Below are positions 56,487-64,000 of a DNA stretch of 64,000 nucleotides, in pieces. A program made the position numbers and the translations under genes. The notes under the pieces are model-generated. The model saw nothing but the letters and a program-made list of their open reading frames with translations. It was not told the DNA's origin and ran no database searches. Source of the DNA: an uncultured Bacteroidota bacterium (GTDB lineage Bacteria; Bacteroidota; Bacteroidia; Flavobacteriales; Flavobacteriaceae); assembly GCA_902613595.1 (NCBI GenBank), contig CACMHY010000002.1:124001-188000 (forward strand), in the 5' to 3' direction. Position 1 is the stretch's first letter. Each line of letters starts with the position of its first letter.

Positions 56487-58184
56487 ATGAAAACTATTTT
56501 AAAATCTCTAATTTTTACAATATCCATAATCTATTTTACGAATGCTCAAGATAGAGTAACCGGAAAATCTTTCGCTACACGTTCAGTAGTTTATGCTCAG
56601 AATGGTATGGTTGCCACAAGCCATCCATTAGCAACTCAAATTGGACTTGATATTTTAAAAAATGGTGGAAATGCTATAGACGCAGCCATTGCAGCAAACG
56701 CAACTTTGGGACTTATGGAGCCCACAGGGTGTGGTATAGGGGGTGATTTATTTGCTATAGTATGGGACGGTAAAACAAAAAAATTATATGGCTTGAATGC
56801 AAGCGGACGTTCACCAAAAAATTTATCAATCGATTATTTTGAAAAAATGGGAATGACTAAAATTCCGTCACACGGACCTCTTCCAGTAAGTGTACCTGGT
56901 GCTGTCGATGGTTGGTTTGAGCTTCATGAGAAATTTGGTTCAAAAACTATGACGGAAATACTTGCTCCGGCAATTGATTATGCTAAAAATGGGTTTCCAT
57001 TAACAGAACTCATTGCCTGGTATATGAGCAGATCAGTTCCTTTTTTTGAATCAAAAGGATTTCCTAATATCGATGATACATATAAATTACAAAATGGAGG
57101 GAAATTACCTAAAGAAGGGGAAATATATAAAAACAGCTATTTAGCCAATACTTACAGAAAAATTGCTGCGAGTGGTAGAGATGTTTTTTACAAAGGTGAG
57201 ATTGCAAAGACTATTGTTAAATTCATCAAACAGCAAGGAGGTTTTCTTTCCGCAAAAGATTTTGCTTCTCATAAGTCCGAATGGGTAGAACCAGTTTCCA
57301 TAAACTATAGAGGTTATGATGTTTGGGAGTTACCACCAAATGGGCAAGGAATAGCTGCCCTGCAAATACTTAAAATATTAGAAGGTTATGATTTTTCTAA
57401 CATAGAATTTGGAAGTGCAGAACATTTGCATTTATTCACTGAAGCTAAAAAATTAGCATTTGAAGATAGGGCTAAATACTATGCAGATATGGATTTTCTC
57501 AAAGTACCAGTAGAGAAATTGATCTCAGAGGAGTATGCTAATGAAAGAAGAAAGCTCATTGGTAAACGTGCAGGAAAATATAGCGCTGGAGAAATATCTG
57601 CTGGGGAAACAATCTACATGACAGTTGCAGATAATCAAGGCACAATGGTTTCACTTATCCAAAGTAATTACCGTGGTATGGGATCAGGAATGGCTCCCCC
57701 AAAATTGGGTTTTATGTTGCAAGACCGTGGGGAATTATTTAGCCTAACAAGGGGACAAGCTAACAGTTTTGAACCAGGGAAAAGACCATTTCACACAATT
57801 ATACCAGCTTTTGTTACAAAAGATGGAAAGCCATTTTTAAGCTTTGGAGTAATGGGAGGAGATTTTCAGCCGATGGGTCATACTCAGATTATTATGAACA
57901 TGATAGATTTCAAAATGAATCTTCAAGAGGCTGGAGATGCTCCACGATGGGACCACACTGGCGGAGCAACTCCAACTGGAAATAAAACTATAAATACAGG
58001 AATGATTAGGGTAGAGTCTGGAATTCCATATACTACAGTCAGAGGGTTAATGGATAGAGGTCACAAAGTAGGATTTGCACGAGGGATCTATGGAGGCTAC
58101 CAGGCAATTTTATGGGATGATGTCAATGAAGTTTATCATGGAGCTTCTGAAAGTAGAAAAGACGGTCAAGCAGCTGGATATTAA
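56487..58184 (+). CDS. ggt: gamma-glutamyltransferase
   Basis: A 565-residue exported enzyme with signal ending FTNAQ. The GGT pattern is clear: GMVATSHPLATQIGLDIL, GGNAIDAAIAAN, GIGGDLFAIVWDG, the predicted self-cleavage nucleophile Thr375 (GETIYMTVADNQGTMVSLIQS), GMGSGM and the C-terminal LSFGVMGGDFQPMGHTQI. These enzymes cleave gamma-glutamyl bonds, for example in glutathione, in the periplasm after autocleavage into two subunits. Stand-alone gene, convergent with the esterase. Confidence 0.92.
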   Translation: MKTILKSLIFTISIIYFTNAQDRVTGKSFATRSVVYAQNGMVATSHPLATQIGLDILKNGGNAIDAAIAANATLGLMEPTGCGIGGDLFAIVWDGKTKKLYGLNASGRSPKNLSIDYFEKMGMTKIPSHGPLPVSVPGAVDGWFELHEKFGSKTMTEILAPAIDYAKNGFPLTELIAWYMSRSVPFFESKGFPNIDDTYKLQNGGKLPKEGEIYKNSYLANTYRKIAASGRDVFYKGEIAKTIVKFIKQQGGFLSAKDFASHKSEWVEPVSINYRGYDVWELPPNGQGIAALQILKILEGYDFSNIEFGSAEHLHLFTEAKKLAFEDRAKYYADMDFLKVPVEKLISEEYANERRKLIGKRAGKYSAGEISAGETIYMTVADNQGTMVSLIQSNYRGMGSGMAPPKLGFMLQDRGELFSLTRGQANSFEPGKRPFHTIIPAFVTKDGKPFLSFGVMGGDFQPMGHTQIIMNMIDFKMNLQEAGDAPRWDHTGGATPTGNKTINTGMIRVESGIPYTTVRGLMDRGHKVGFARGIYGGYQAILWDDVNEVYHGASESRKDGQAAGY

Positions 58185-58248
58185 ACCATAAAAATTAGAA
58201 AAAGGAAATTAATTCATTTTAAACTTTTTCAAAATAATAATATCCATA

Positions 58249-59181
58249 TTACCTATTTTGAAAAAAATTCCTCAAGTAATCTAACTGAGAAGGGTTTATT
58301 GAGTGCTCAGCATTGCCTTTTATGTGAACAACATCACTAGATAGGTATGAATATTCAAAAATAACAGGACTTCCTAAAGCTAAACCTTCAGGTGGCAATT
58401 TGTCACCAGTAAATCCCTGATTTTTCGCAATGTAAAAGATTGCGTCTTCCGCATTTAAAAAATCCAATCCAACTTTTGAGTTACCTCCTGAATAAGGGAT
58501 TATTGGATCATTAATGTTACTTATACTTAAATATTTTCTAGAACTAATCGGATTAGTAATTTCATCATAGCCGCAAAAAGCTGACATAGGATTTGTGACA
58601 GCTGTATTTTTATAAAAATTGTTATCATGGTATTGAGGAACATTTAGATGAGATACCACTGCACAAATTATATCAATATTTGGATTTTCATTTTGAATAT
58701 AAATATTGTTAGCTAGACCGGCACCATTTGAACTTCCAAGGATTCTTATTTTGTTCAAATTAATATTTGAGTAATTAGCAAGAGTTTTAACTAGTTCATC
58801 TACCATTTCAATGTCTGGAGCATCACTTCTTTCGTCACAAATATTCCAGCTGTTTAAATAACCAGTTGGAGCAATCAAAACATGGCGGTCTAAAACAGAG
58901 GAAAATTGATTGATCATACTTTGTCCATTACCTCCATTACCGTGAAGTAATATGCATGTTGGAAATCCTTCGACAGGCTCTGGTCCCTCTGGAATTTTAA
59001 TATTTATCGGGTAGGTATAACCTTCGGGTTGTTGCTCCCAAGTTTTTTGAATAATAATTTTTGTTAAAGAAGTTAATTTATTGTCTGACTCGTATTCAAA
59101 GTTTAATTTGTCATTCGATTTTATAAAACACGAGAAAAATAATACCGAAAAGAAAATTAAAATTGTATTTAGTTTATTCAA
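58249..59181 (-). CDS. alpha/beta-hydrolase esterase, lipoprotein
   Basis: A 310-residue lipoprotein (LFFSCFIKSN). Catalytic parts: oxyanion region CILLHGNGGNGQS, nucleophile elbow GSSNGAG, an Asp in SNINDPIIPYSGG and a late His (DVVHIKGN or AEHSIN). The layout is that of PHB-depolymerase/feruloyl-esterase-like enzymes. It should cleave esters outside the cytoplasm. The 17-base hairpin at 59204-59220 separates it from the upstream NTF2-like gene, so it likely has its own promoter. Confidence 0.8.
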   Translation of the reverse strand: MNKLNTILIFFSVLFFSCFIKSNDKLNFEYESDNKLTSLTKIIIQKTWEQQPEGYTYPINIKIPEGPEPVEGFPTCILLHGNGGNGQSMINQFSSVLDRHVLIAPTGYLNSWNICDERSDAPDIEMVDELVKTLANYSNINLNKIRILGSSNGAGLANNIYIQNENPNIDIICAVVSHLNVPQYHDNNFYKNTAVTNPMSAFCGYDEITNPISSRKYLSISNINDPIIPYSGGNSKVGLDFLNAEDAIFYIAKNQGFTGDKLPPEGLALGSPVIFEYSYLSSDVVHIKGNAEHSINPSQLDYLRNFFQNR

Positions 59182-59203
59182 TCTGATATATTAAAACAAT
59201 AAA

Positions 59204-59220
59204 CCCCTTCAGCGAAGGGG
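59204..59220 (-). terminator. intrinsic terminator after the NTF2-like gene
   Basis: On the minus strand CCCCTTC-GCT-GAAGGGG forms a perfect 7-base stem with a 3-base loop, followed by a T-rich tail (TTTATTGTTTT). It lies 8 bases after the stop of the gene at 59229-59699. This is the clearest terminator in the window. Confidence 0.85.
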
Positions 59221-59228
59221 ATTATTTA

Positions 59229-59699
59229 TTAATTGTTGAGGGCAATTTCACTATTTATAAAAGTTGGGTCAAACATGAAATATGCTTGATTTGATTTCAT
59301 CCCGTCCCATTTAAATGCTAAATGAACTGGAATTGTTGTAGTCTTTTTTGACTTTTTTCCCTCACCAGTCCACCATGCCCAAACGTGTGTCCATATTTGT
59401 CCATTTTCATATTTCGATGTGATATTAGCACCAATTTCAAATGTTATGTTTTTAAATATTTTGTGATGTAATTTTTCAAAATCAGCAAGCTCTGCTGGTG
59501 AAATCACATTTACACCATTTACATTAATTTTAGATTCAGCCAAAAAGATATTTTTTAACTGTGATTGGTCATTTTTAGGATATAAGTCCATATGTCTTTG
59601 GATCATCATAGTCCTTTGGTCATCATTTGATGTTTTTCCTTTCCATTGAGCTGAGGATAAAACAGGAAATAACAATAAAAACACTAGTATTTTTTTCAT
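59229..59699 (-). CDS. exported NTF2/SnoaL-like protein
   Basis: A 156-residue protein with signal ending PVLSSAQ. The sequence shows the alpha-beta cone pattern of NTF2-like proteins: DQRTMMIQRHMDLYPKND, LADFEKLHHKIF, WTHVWAWWTGEG and VHLAFKWDGMKSNQAYFMFD. These proteins usually bind a small ligand or serve as minor enzymes; no specific role is visible. A strong terminator follows it. Confidence 0.7.
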   Translation of the reverse strand: MKKILVFLLLFPVLSSAQWKGKTSNDDQRTMMIQRHMDLYPKNDQSQLKNIFLAESKINVNGVNVISPAELADFEKLHHKIFKNITFEIGANITSKYENGQIWTHVWAWWTGEGKKSKKTTTIPVHLAFKWDGMKSNQAYFMFDPTFINSEIALNN

Positions 59700-59825
59700 T
59701 TTAATTGATTTTTAATTAATTAATTTCAATATAAAAAACTCTGAAGTATTTTGAACTTTATTTTTTTAATTCTTCTCATTTAATATCACAAATGAAATAG
59801 TTAAATATTTATTAGATTTAGTTAG

Positions 59826-60563
59826 ATGATTTTTTTACATAAGCTTTTACCTCTCTTTGTAATGCCAACACTGGTATTTATAGTACTAATATTTATATGT
59901 ACATATAAGGGGTATAAAAAATTAATTTACCTTTTATCAATTTTATTTTACATATTGTCAACTCCTGTATTTTCAAATATTATAATGAAAATAGTCGAAG
60001 GAGAATATATTTATCAAAAAAAAGAGGAATTAGATGAGGCAGATGCGATAGTAATTCTTGGTGGAATGTTAAAAATATATGAATTTGAAAATAGCTATAG
60101 TGTAGAATGGAATGATCCGGATAGATTTTTTAAAGGAATTAAATTATATGATTCTTTAAAATCAGATAAAATTATTTTCACAGGAGGAAAATCTCCTTTC
60201 AATGTGACTGCAGTTTCTGAAGGCTCTGTTTTAAAAAATTATGCTCTAAAATACGGAGTTTTAGAAGAAGACATAATAGTAACAAAAGAGGTTTTAAATA
60301 CTTATGATGAATCTCTAGCTGTATCTGAAGTACTTGGAGAAAATAAAACAGCTATCCTTGTTACATCTGCTTTTCATATGAATAGAGCTAAGCTTTTGTT
60401 TGAAAAACAGGGGATTAAAATAATACCATACAAAGTAGATTTTAAATGCTCTATGAACTCAAGGTTATATTTCATTGACTTTATACCCAGTTCTGATGCC
60501 TTAAAAACAACCGAGATAGCGCTTAGAGAGGTTTTAGGGAGGATCTACTATAGTTTTAAATAA
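59826..60563 (+). CDS. YdcF/DUF218-family membrane protein
   Basis: A 245-residue protein with two N-terminal helices (about 10-27 and 32-55) and a DUF218 domain: DEADAIVILGGML, SDKIIFTGGKSP, YALKYGVLEEDII, TYDESLAVSEVL and VTSAFHMNRAKLLFEKQ. Members such as YdcF and SanA bind nucleotide-like ligands or affect envelope permeability. The domain probably faces the periplasm. Convergent with the DUF411 gene. Confidence 0.85.
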   Translation: MIFLHKLLPLFVMPTLVFIVLIFICTYKGYKKLIYLLSILFYILSTPVFSNIIMKIVEGEYIYQKKEELDEADAIVILGGMLKIYEFENSYSVEWNDPDRFFKGIKLYDSLKSDKIIFTGGKSPFNVTAVSEGSVLKNYALKYGVLEEDIIVTKEVLNTYDESLAVSEVLGENKTAILVTSAFHMNRAKLLFEKQGIKIIPYKVDFKCSMNSRLYFIDFIPSSDALKTTEIALREVLGRIYYSFK

Positions 60564-60581
60564 TTCTTTTTTCTGATTAAG

Positions 60582-61025
60582 TTATTCATAATGTGCCCAA
60601 ATACTTGATTTTCCGTTGGAATCAATTGCTAGGACATCAAAATTTGCTTTTTCATTACTAACCTCCATGCCAGGAACATTTATTCCTGCAGGCATTCCAG
60701 GTACTGTTAGTCCAATTATGTTGTTGGGGTTTTCCTTTATTAGTCTTTTTACATCACTTGCAGGAACGTGACCCTCCACAAAATAACCATTAATCATTGC
60801 TGTATGGCATGAAGCTAAATCAATGGGCAAACCAGCATTAATTTTTATATCATACATATTAGATTCCATATTTTTTTCTAAAGGAAAATCATTTTTTTCC
60901 ATATGTATAACCCAGTCATGGCAACATCCACAATCAGGGGACAAGTAAACAATATTTTTATTTTCAGTTTTTTCTTTGCAAGAAAAAAGAATAGAAATTA
61001 TTACTATGAGACTATATCTTTTCAT
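60582..61025 (-). CDS. DUF411 metal-binding protein, lipoprotein
   Basis: A 147-residue lipoprotein (ISILFSCKEK). DUF411 pattern: YLSPDCGCCHDWV with Cys32, Cys34 and Cys35, LASCHTAMINGYFVEGHVPA, and the GLTVPGMPAGINVPGME core. Several DUF411 proteins are linked to copper handling. It would act outside the cytoplasm; copper is inferred from family. Small independent gene. Confidence 0.88.
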   Translation of the reverse strand: MKRYSLIVIISILFSCKEKTENKNIVYLSPDCGCCHDWVIHMEKNDFPLEKNMESNMYDIKINAGLPIDLASCHTAMINGYFVEGHVPASDVKRLIKENPNNIIGLTVPGMPAGINVPGMEVSNEKANFDVLAIDSNGKSSIWAHYE

Positions 61026-61074
61026 ATTTCAAAATTACAAAAAACAAAATTGATTAGAAGTTGAAAATTGGATA

Positions 61075-61941
61075 TTAGTTGTTTATGAAAGTCAGAATCT
61101 CCTTAACGACTTTTTCATCTCTCAAAATTCTTCTGTGGCCTAGATTTTTTGTGAAAAATGTTTTTACGTTTTTTATACTTTTTGCAATAAGCTGAGAGTC
61201 TTCAAAGGGTATTTCCTTGTCATCCTCATCATGAATAATTAGAGTTTCACATTTTAGGTTTTTCCCAAATTTTTCAGCTGAAAGATTCTCATCGATTTTA
61301 ATCCCAGTTTTTTGGCTGTAAAACTCAATCATTAAATCACCAACTTTTTTACTTAATTGAATTAGATTAAAAAAGTTTTGAAAAAGATCATAAACGCTAT
61401 TAAATGGACTAATAAGCACCAATTTCTTTAGTTTTTTATTATTAAAACATGATGAGTATATTGATGCAAAAGCACCCCCAGAGTAAGCAATTATGGCATC
61501 AATAGATTTAATATGTAAATGCAACTCATTTATGCAAGCTATGAATTCTGGAATATTTGTTGTTTTTGATGGAGATTTTCCATGAGCTGGAGCATCAAAT
61601 GAATAAACATCATAACCTTTTTCAATCAATCCTTTGATTATATAATACATATTACTTGCTCTCCCGCTCCAACCGTGAACTAATAAAACTTTTGGACCTT
61701 TTCCTTTCCATCTATAAAAAAGAATTTTTTTGTTAATACTTTTTATTGTAAAAATTGAATTTTTACTTGATTTGAGAATTGGTATTTCTCTTTCTGGAAT
61801 CTTGTATTTGAGTGGTCTTGTCCAAAGGTAACCAGCAAAACGCATACATAAGTATGGATTCAAAAAATCCAACATTTTTATAAAATAAATTATCCATTTA
61901 GGAATTATAAGACCTCTGTTGTCTTTCCTTTGTTTGTCCAT
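61075..61941 (-). CDS. alpha/beta hydrolase
   Basis: A 288-residue alpha/beta hydrolase. Visible are VLLVHGWSGRASN for the oxyanion region, the nucleophile loop AIIAYSGGAFASIY (A-Y-S-G-G rather than strict G-x-S-x-G), LIIHDEDDKEIPFEDS with the acid and NLGHRRILRD with the histidine. No signal peptide. It probably hydrolyses a lipid or ester in the cytoplasm; substrate unknown. Confidence 0.82.
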   Translation of the reverse strand: MDKQRKDNRGLIIPKWIIYFIKMLDFLNPYLCMRFAGYLWTRPLKYKIPEREIPILKSSKNSIFTIKSINKKILFYRWKGKGPKVLLVHGWSGRASNMYYIIKGLIEKGYDVYSFDAPAHGKSPSKTTNIPEFIACINELHLHIKSIDAIIAYSGGAFASIYSSCFNNKKLKKLVLISPFNSVYDLFQNFFNLIQLSKKVGDLMIEFYSQKTGIKIDENLSAEKFGKNLKCETLIIHDEDDKEIPFEDSQLIAKSIKNVKTFFTKNLGHRRILRDEKVVKEILTFINN

Positions 61942-61991
61942 TAGTCAAAAAACTTAGTTTAACTTTTTATAATTTTTAATAGAATTAGCGA

Positions 61992-63074
61992 CTACTTCGA
62001 AAAATTATATATTGCAAATGTTGCTAACCAATGCTCACCTCCGTAACCACTTTTAAACATTATATTATATCCTTCTTCTGAATGATTTTTAGCTATTTTT
62101 TGAAATAATATTTTGTTTTTATTGTCTTCAACCTTCATAGCGATATCTTTTAAAGTCCATGCTCTATGAAACATTAAGCCAATTAGATGACCTATGCCTG
62201 GATCTAAAGGGTCTAAAACTTCTGGAGTATTTATTATCTTTTCAAAATCCTTACCCTCGAACGACGGAAAAAAATCGTATATCCAATTATTAAAATCTTT
62301 TTTATCAAGAATAAATGACATTAATCCTGCTTCAGCAAGACACGGCGACAAAAAATCAGTACCTGAAGGTTCATAAGCAACCGGACAATTTGTGTCTTTT
62401 AAAAAATTTTTAATACTAAACTCTTTAATTTTATTTAATAGATTCCTGTCATCAGCTACCAGCGCATATTCTATCATAAGTGAAAAAGAAAATGCTGAAT
62501 TGGCATGAGTTCCTGGTCTAAGTGGTGTTGAGAGTTTGTCTAAAAAAGAAATGGTTCGTTCACTTAGAAGATCAACAAGTGGTTTCATATTGCTTGCCCA
62601 CACCTTAGCTTTATCATATTCCCAAGAAATTAACTCTGAGTAGAGTTTCATTAACCATGCCCAACCATAAGTTCTTTCAAATCCTTTAGCGAAATCATGT
62701 CTGAAAAATTCGTATTCTTTTTTAAGGTTTTCTTGATTCAGATTTTTCTCAAGTTTTGACAAAATTATGTCTCTATCAGAAATTTCGGGAAAATCTTTTA
62801 ATATTTTGACCATTGCCCAGTGACCATGAACAGCAGAATGCCAATCCCAACACCCATAGAAGGAAGGGGTGATTTCATAGTGTGGTTTCACCCAATTTTT
62901 GTCAATAAACCTATATCCTATTTTATATGGATATTTTTGATCAACACATTTTATCGATAGAGACACCAACTCTTCTGCTAATTCCTTATCAATTTTAATA
63001 TTTTCGATTTTCTGCTCCTTATTTTCTACACATCCAATTGTAAGAAGAAAGAACATAAAAAGATATAGTCTCAT
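61992..63074 (-). CDS. DUF2891 family lipoprotein
   Basis: A 360-residue protein with lipoprotein signal (MFFLLTIGCVENK). The DUF2891 pattern is distinct: SIKCVDQKYPYKIGYRF, PSFYGCWDWHSAVHGHWAM, GWAWLMKLYSEL, PGTHANSAFSFSLMI and HWLATFAIYNFSK near the end. The fold is an alpha/alpha barrel; biochemical role unknown but exported. It lies 50 bases upstream of the hydrolase gene on the same strand. Confidence 0.85.
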   Translation of the reverse strand: MRLYLFMFFLLTIGCVENKEQKIENIKIDKELAEELVSLSIKCVDQKYPYKIGYRFIDKNWVKPHYEITPSFYGCWDWHSAVHGHWAMVKILKDFPEISDRDIILSKLEKNLNQENLKKEYEFFRHDFAKGFERTYGWAWLMKLYSELISWEYDKAKVWASNMKPLVDLLSERTISFLDKLSTPLRPGTHANSAFSFSLMIEYALVADDRNLLNKIKEFSIKNFLKDTNCPVAYEPSGTDFLSPCLAEAGLMSFILDKKDFNNWIYDFFPSFEGKDFEKIINTPEVLDPLDPGIGHLIGLMFHRAWTLKDIAMKVEDNKNKILFQKIAKNHSEEGYNIMFKSGYGGEHWLATFAIYNFSK

Positions 63075-63198
63075 TAAATATAATATTTACAAAATTTTCT
63101 AAAAAAAAGTTAGTCATTTTAAATGATATCCCTTATTTCTTGTAGACTAAATTCAAATGTTTTTTAAAAATTGAACTAAACTAGAATGAAATTTAACT

Positions 63199-63945
63199 CT
63201 AAACATATAATAGAGGTTTATATGCATGATATATGAAAGCCACCCCGAAGCCTTGTGGAATATTTTTTATAACTATAAATCCATTGTTTTCTAAAACCTT
63301 GTTAAATGCTTTTCCAAAAGGGAAAGCTTTCGCGGATAAATACAGGTATTTGTAAGCTGATTTGTCCTTAGAAATGAATGAACCAATTACAGGCATTATA
63401 TTTCTAGTATAAAGTTTATATAAATAATTGTTTGGAAACCCCTGTGGTATAGCTGTTTCCAAAATTACTAATTCACCTTTAGGTTTAAGAATTCTAAAGA
63501 TTTCTAAAAGAGCTTTGTCGAGATTTTCAAAATTCCTAACTCCAAAAGAAACCGTAACTGCATCAAAATAATTGGTGGGGTAATTAATCTTTTCTCCATC
63601 TCCAATTTCCATTTTTATTTTTTTATGCCATTTACTTTTTTTAACCTTTCTTTTTCCAATTTCTAGCATTCTATCAGAAATATCAATTCCAATAATTTCT
63701 GTTGCTTGGGTTTCACCTAGCGCAATTACTAAATCACCAGTGCCAGTTGCTACATCCAAAATTTTTTTTGGCTTCTTTGGTTTTAGAAGTCTAACTATAT
63801 TTTCCCTCCATTTTATGTCTAATCCTCCAGAAATAACCCGATTTATAATATCATATCTAGAAGAGATTGAGTCAAACATTTCACGGACTTGCGATTTTTT
63901 GGAACCTTTTCTGTCCACATAAGGTATTACCTGTTTTTTGTTCAT
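63199..63945 (-). CDS. menG: demethylmenaquinone methyltransferase (MenG/UbiE)
   Basis: A 248-residue SAM methyltransferase. Family signatures: MFDSISSRYDIINRVISGGLD, the SAM-binding LDVATGTGDLVIALGE, DGEKINYPTNYFDAVTVSFGVRNFEN and RILKPKGELVILE. Bacteroidota use menaquinone, so it should methylate demethylmenaquinone. Complete in the window, with 55 bases of upstream sequence before the edge. Cytoplasmic. Confidence 0.95.
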   Translation of the reverse strand: MNKKQVIPYVDRKGSKKSQVREMFDSISSRYDIINRVISGGLDIKWRENIVRLLKPKKPKKILDVATGTGDLVIALGETQATEIIGIDISDRMLEIGKRKVKKSKWHKKIKMEIGDGEKINYPTNYFDAVTVSFGVRNFENLDKALLEIFRILKPKGELVILETAIPQGFPNNYLYKLYTRNIMPVIGSFISKDKSAYKYLYLSAKAFPFGKAFNKVLENNGFIVIKNIPQGFGVAFIYHAYKPLLYV

Positions 63946-64000
63946 TTGTAAATGTATTATAAATACGAACTTTTATTAATTTTTCAATGTACTTATTTGT

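Noticed and set aside
58198-58230. GAAAAAG/CTTTTTC pair as a terminator between convergent genes
   Set aside because: The stem is A/T-rich with a long loop, so it is not a convincing hairpin.
1-64000. tRNA, rRNA, CRISPR array, insertion sequence or phage genes
   Set aside because: I looked for them by eye in the gaps and reading frames and saw no supporting pattern; divergent small RNAs cannot be excluded without a covariance search.

Overview
The window comes from an AT-rich Bacteroidota genome, most likely a marine member of the Flavobacteriia. Four things point that way. Many short lipoprotein signal peptides start MKK and end in a cysteine. The gene set is rich in sulfatases, glycoside hydrolases and TolB/BNR-type secreted proteins. 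Shine-Dalgarno sequences are scarce. There is a bTHX ribosomal protein of the Bacteroidota type and a MenG/UbiE methyltransferase. I saw no rRNA, tRNA, CRISPR array, insertion sequence or phage gene. The window cuts one gene at its left edge.

Layout. (1) 1-3122, minus strand: a tandem array of alternating large two-repeat lipoproteins and small lipoproteins, apparently made by repeated duplication of a gene pair. (2) 3224-6471: a signalling module with an RsbW-like ATPase, a STAS protein and a GAF-PAS-class III nucleotide cyclase in one tight operon, facing a membrane protein that looks like the DUF5706/Pycsar-effector family. This is the most intriguing locus here. (3) 6523-9448: small proteins (zinc ribbon, 31-residue membrane peptide), a GNAT acetyltransferase and a protein with a stand-alone TonB-receptor plug-like domain. 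(4) 9573-17356: an eight-gene operon that encodes a complete non-phosphorylating L-fucose (or similar 6-deoxyhexose) route from FucP uptake to pyruvate and L-lactate, with a UxaA-family protein in the dehydratase position. (5) 17411-21652: a fused trehalose-6-phosphate synthase/phosphatase divergent from a GH15 enzyme.

(6) 21652-29426: TolB-like protein, histidine phosphatase, large TolB-amidohydrolase and a GH2 enzyme. (7) 29430-35953, minus strand: a four-gene operon of planctomycete-type proteins (PSD1/DUF1549/DUF1553 cytochrome, DUF1501, TIM-barrel isomerase, DUF2231-type membrane cytochrome with leucine-rich repeats). (8) 36010-41173: aldose epimerase, sulfatase, DsrE-like protein and GH28, which together with GH2 look like polysaccharide breakdown without a SusC/SusD pair. 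(9) 41192-45698: a secreted phosphodiesterase-like protein and an ADP-ribosylglycohydrolase-like lipoprotein divergent from ribokinase and a GRP sugar transporter, plausibly ribose salvage. (10) 45742-64000: bTHX, a large BNR protein, a Tat-exported aminotransferase with an AEC transporter, a leucine-rich-repeat lipoprotein, a second sulfatase, a degenerate metallopeptidase-like lipoprotein, gamma-glutamyltransferase, assorted hydrolases, DUF411, DUF2891 and MenG.

Taken together the cell appears to degrade sulfated, deoxysugar-containing polysaccharides outside the cytoplasm, import the monosaccharides (fucose, ribose), and oxidise them in the cytoplasm. All functional calls rest on motif recognition by eye; no database search was run.
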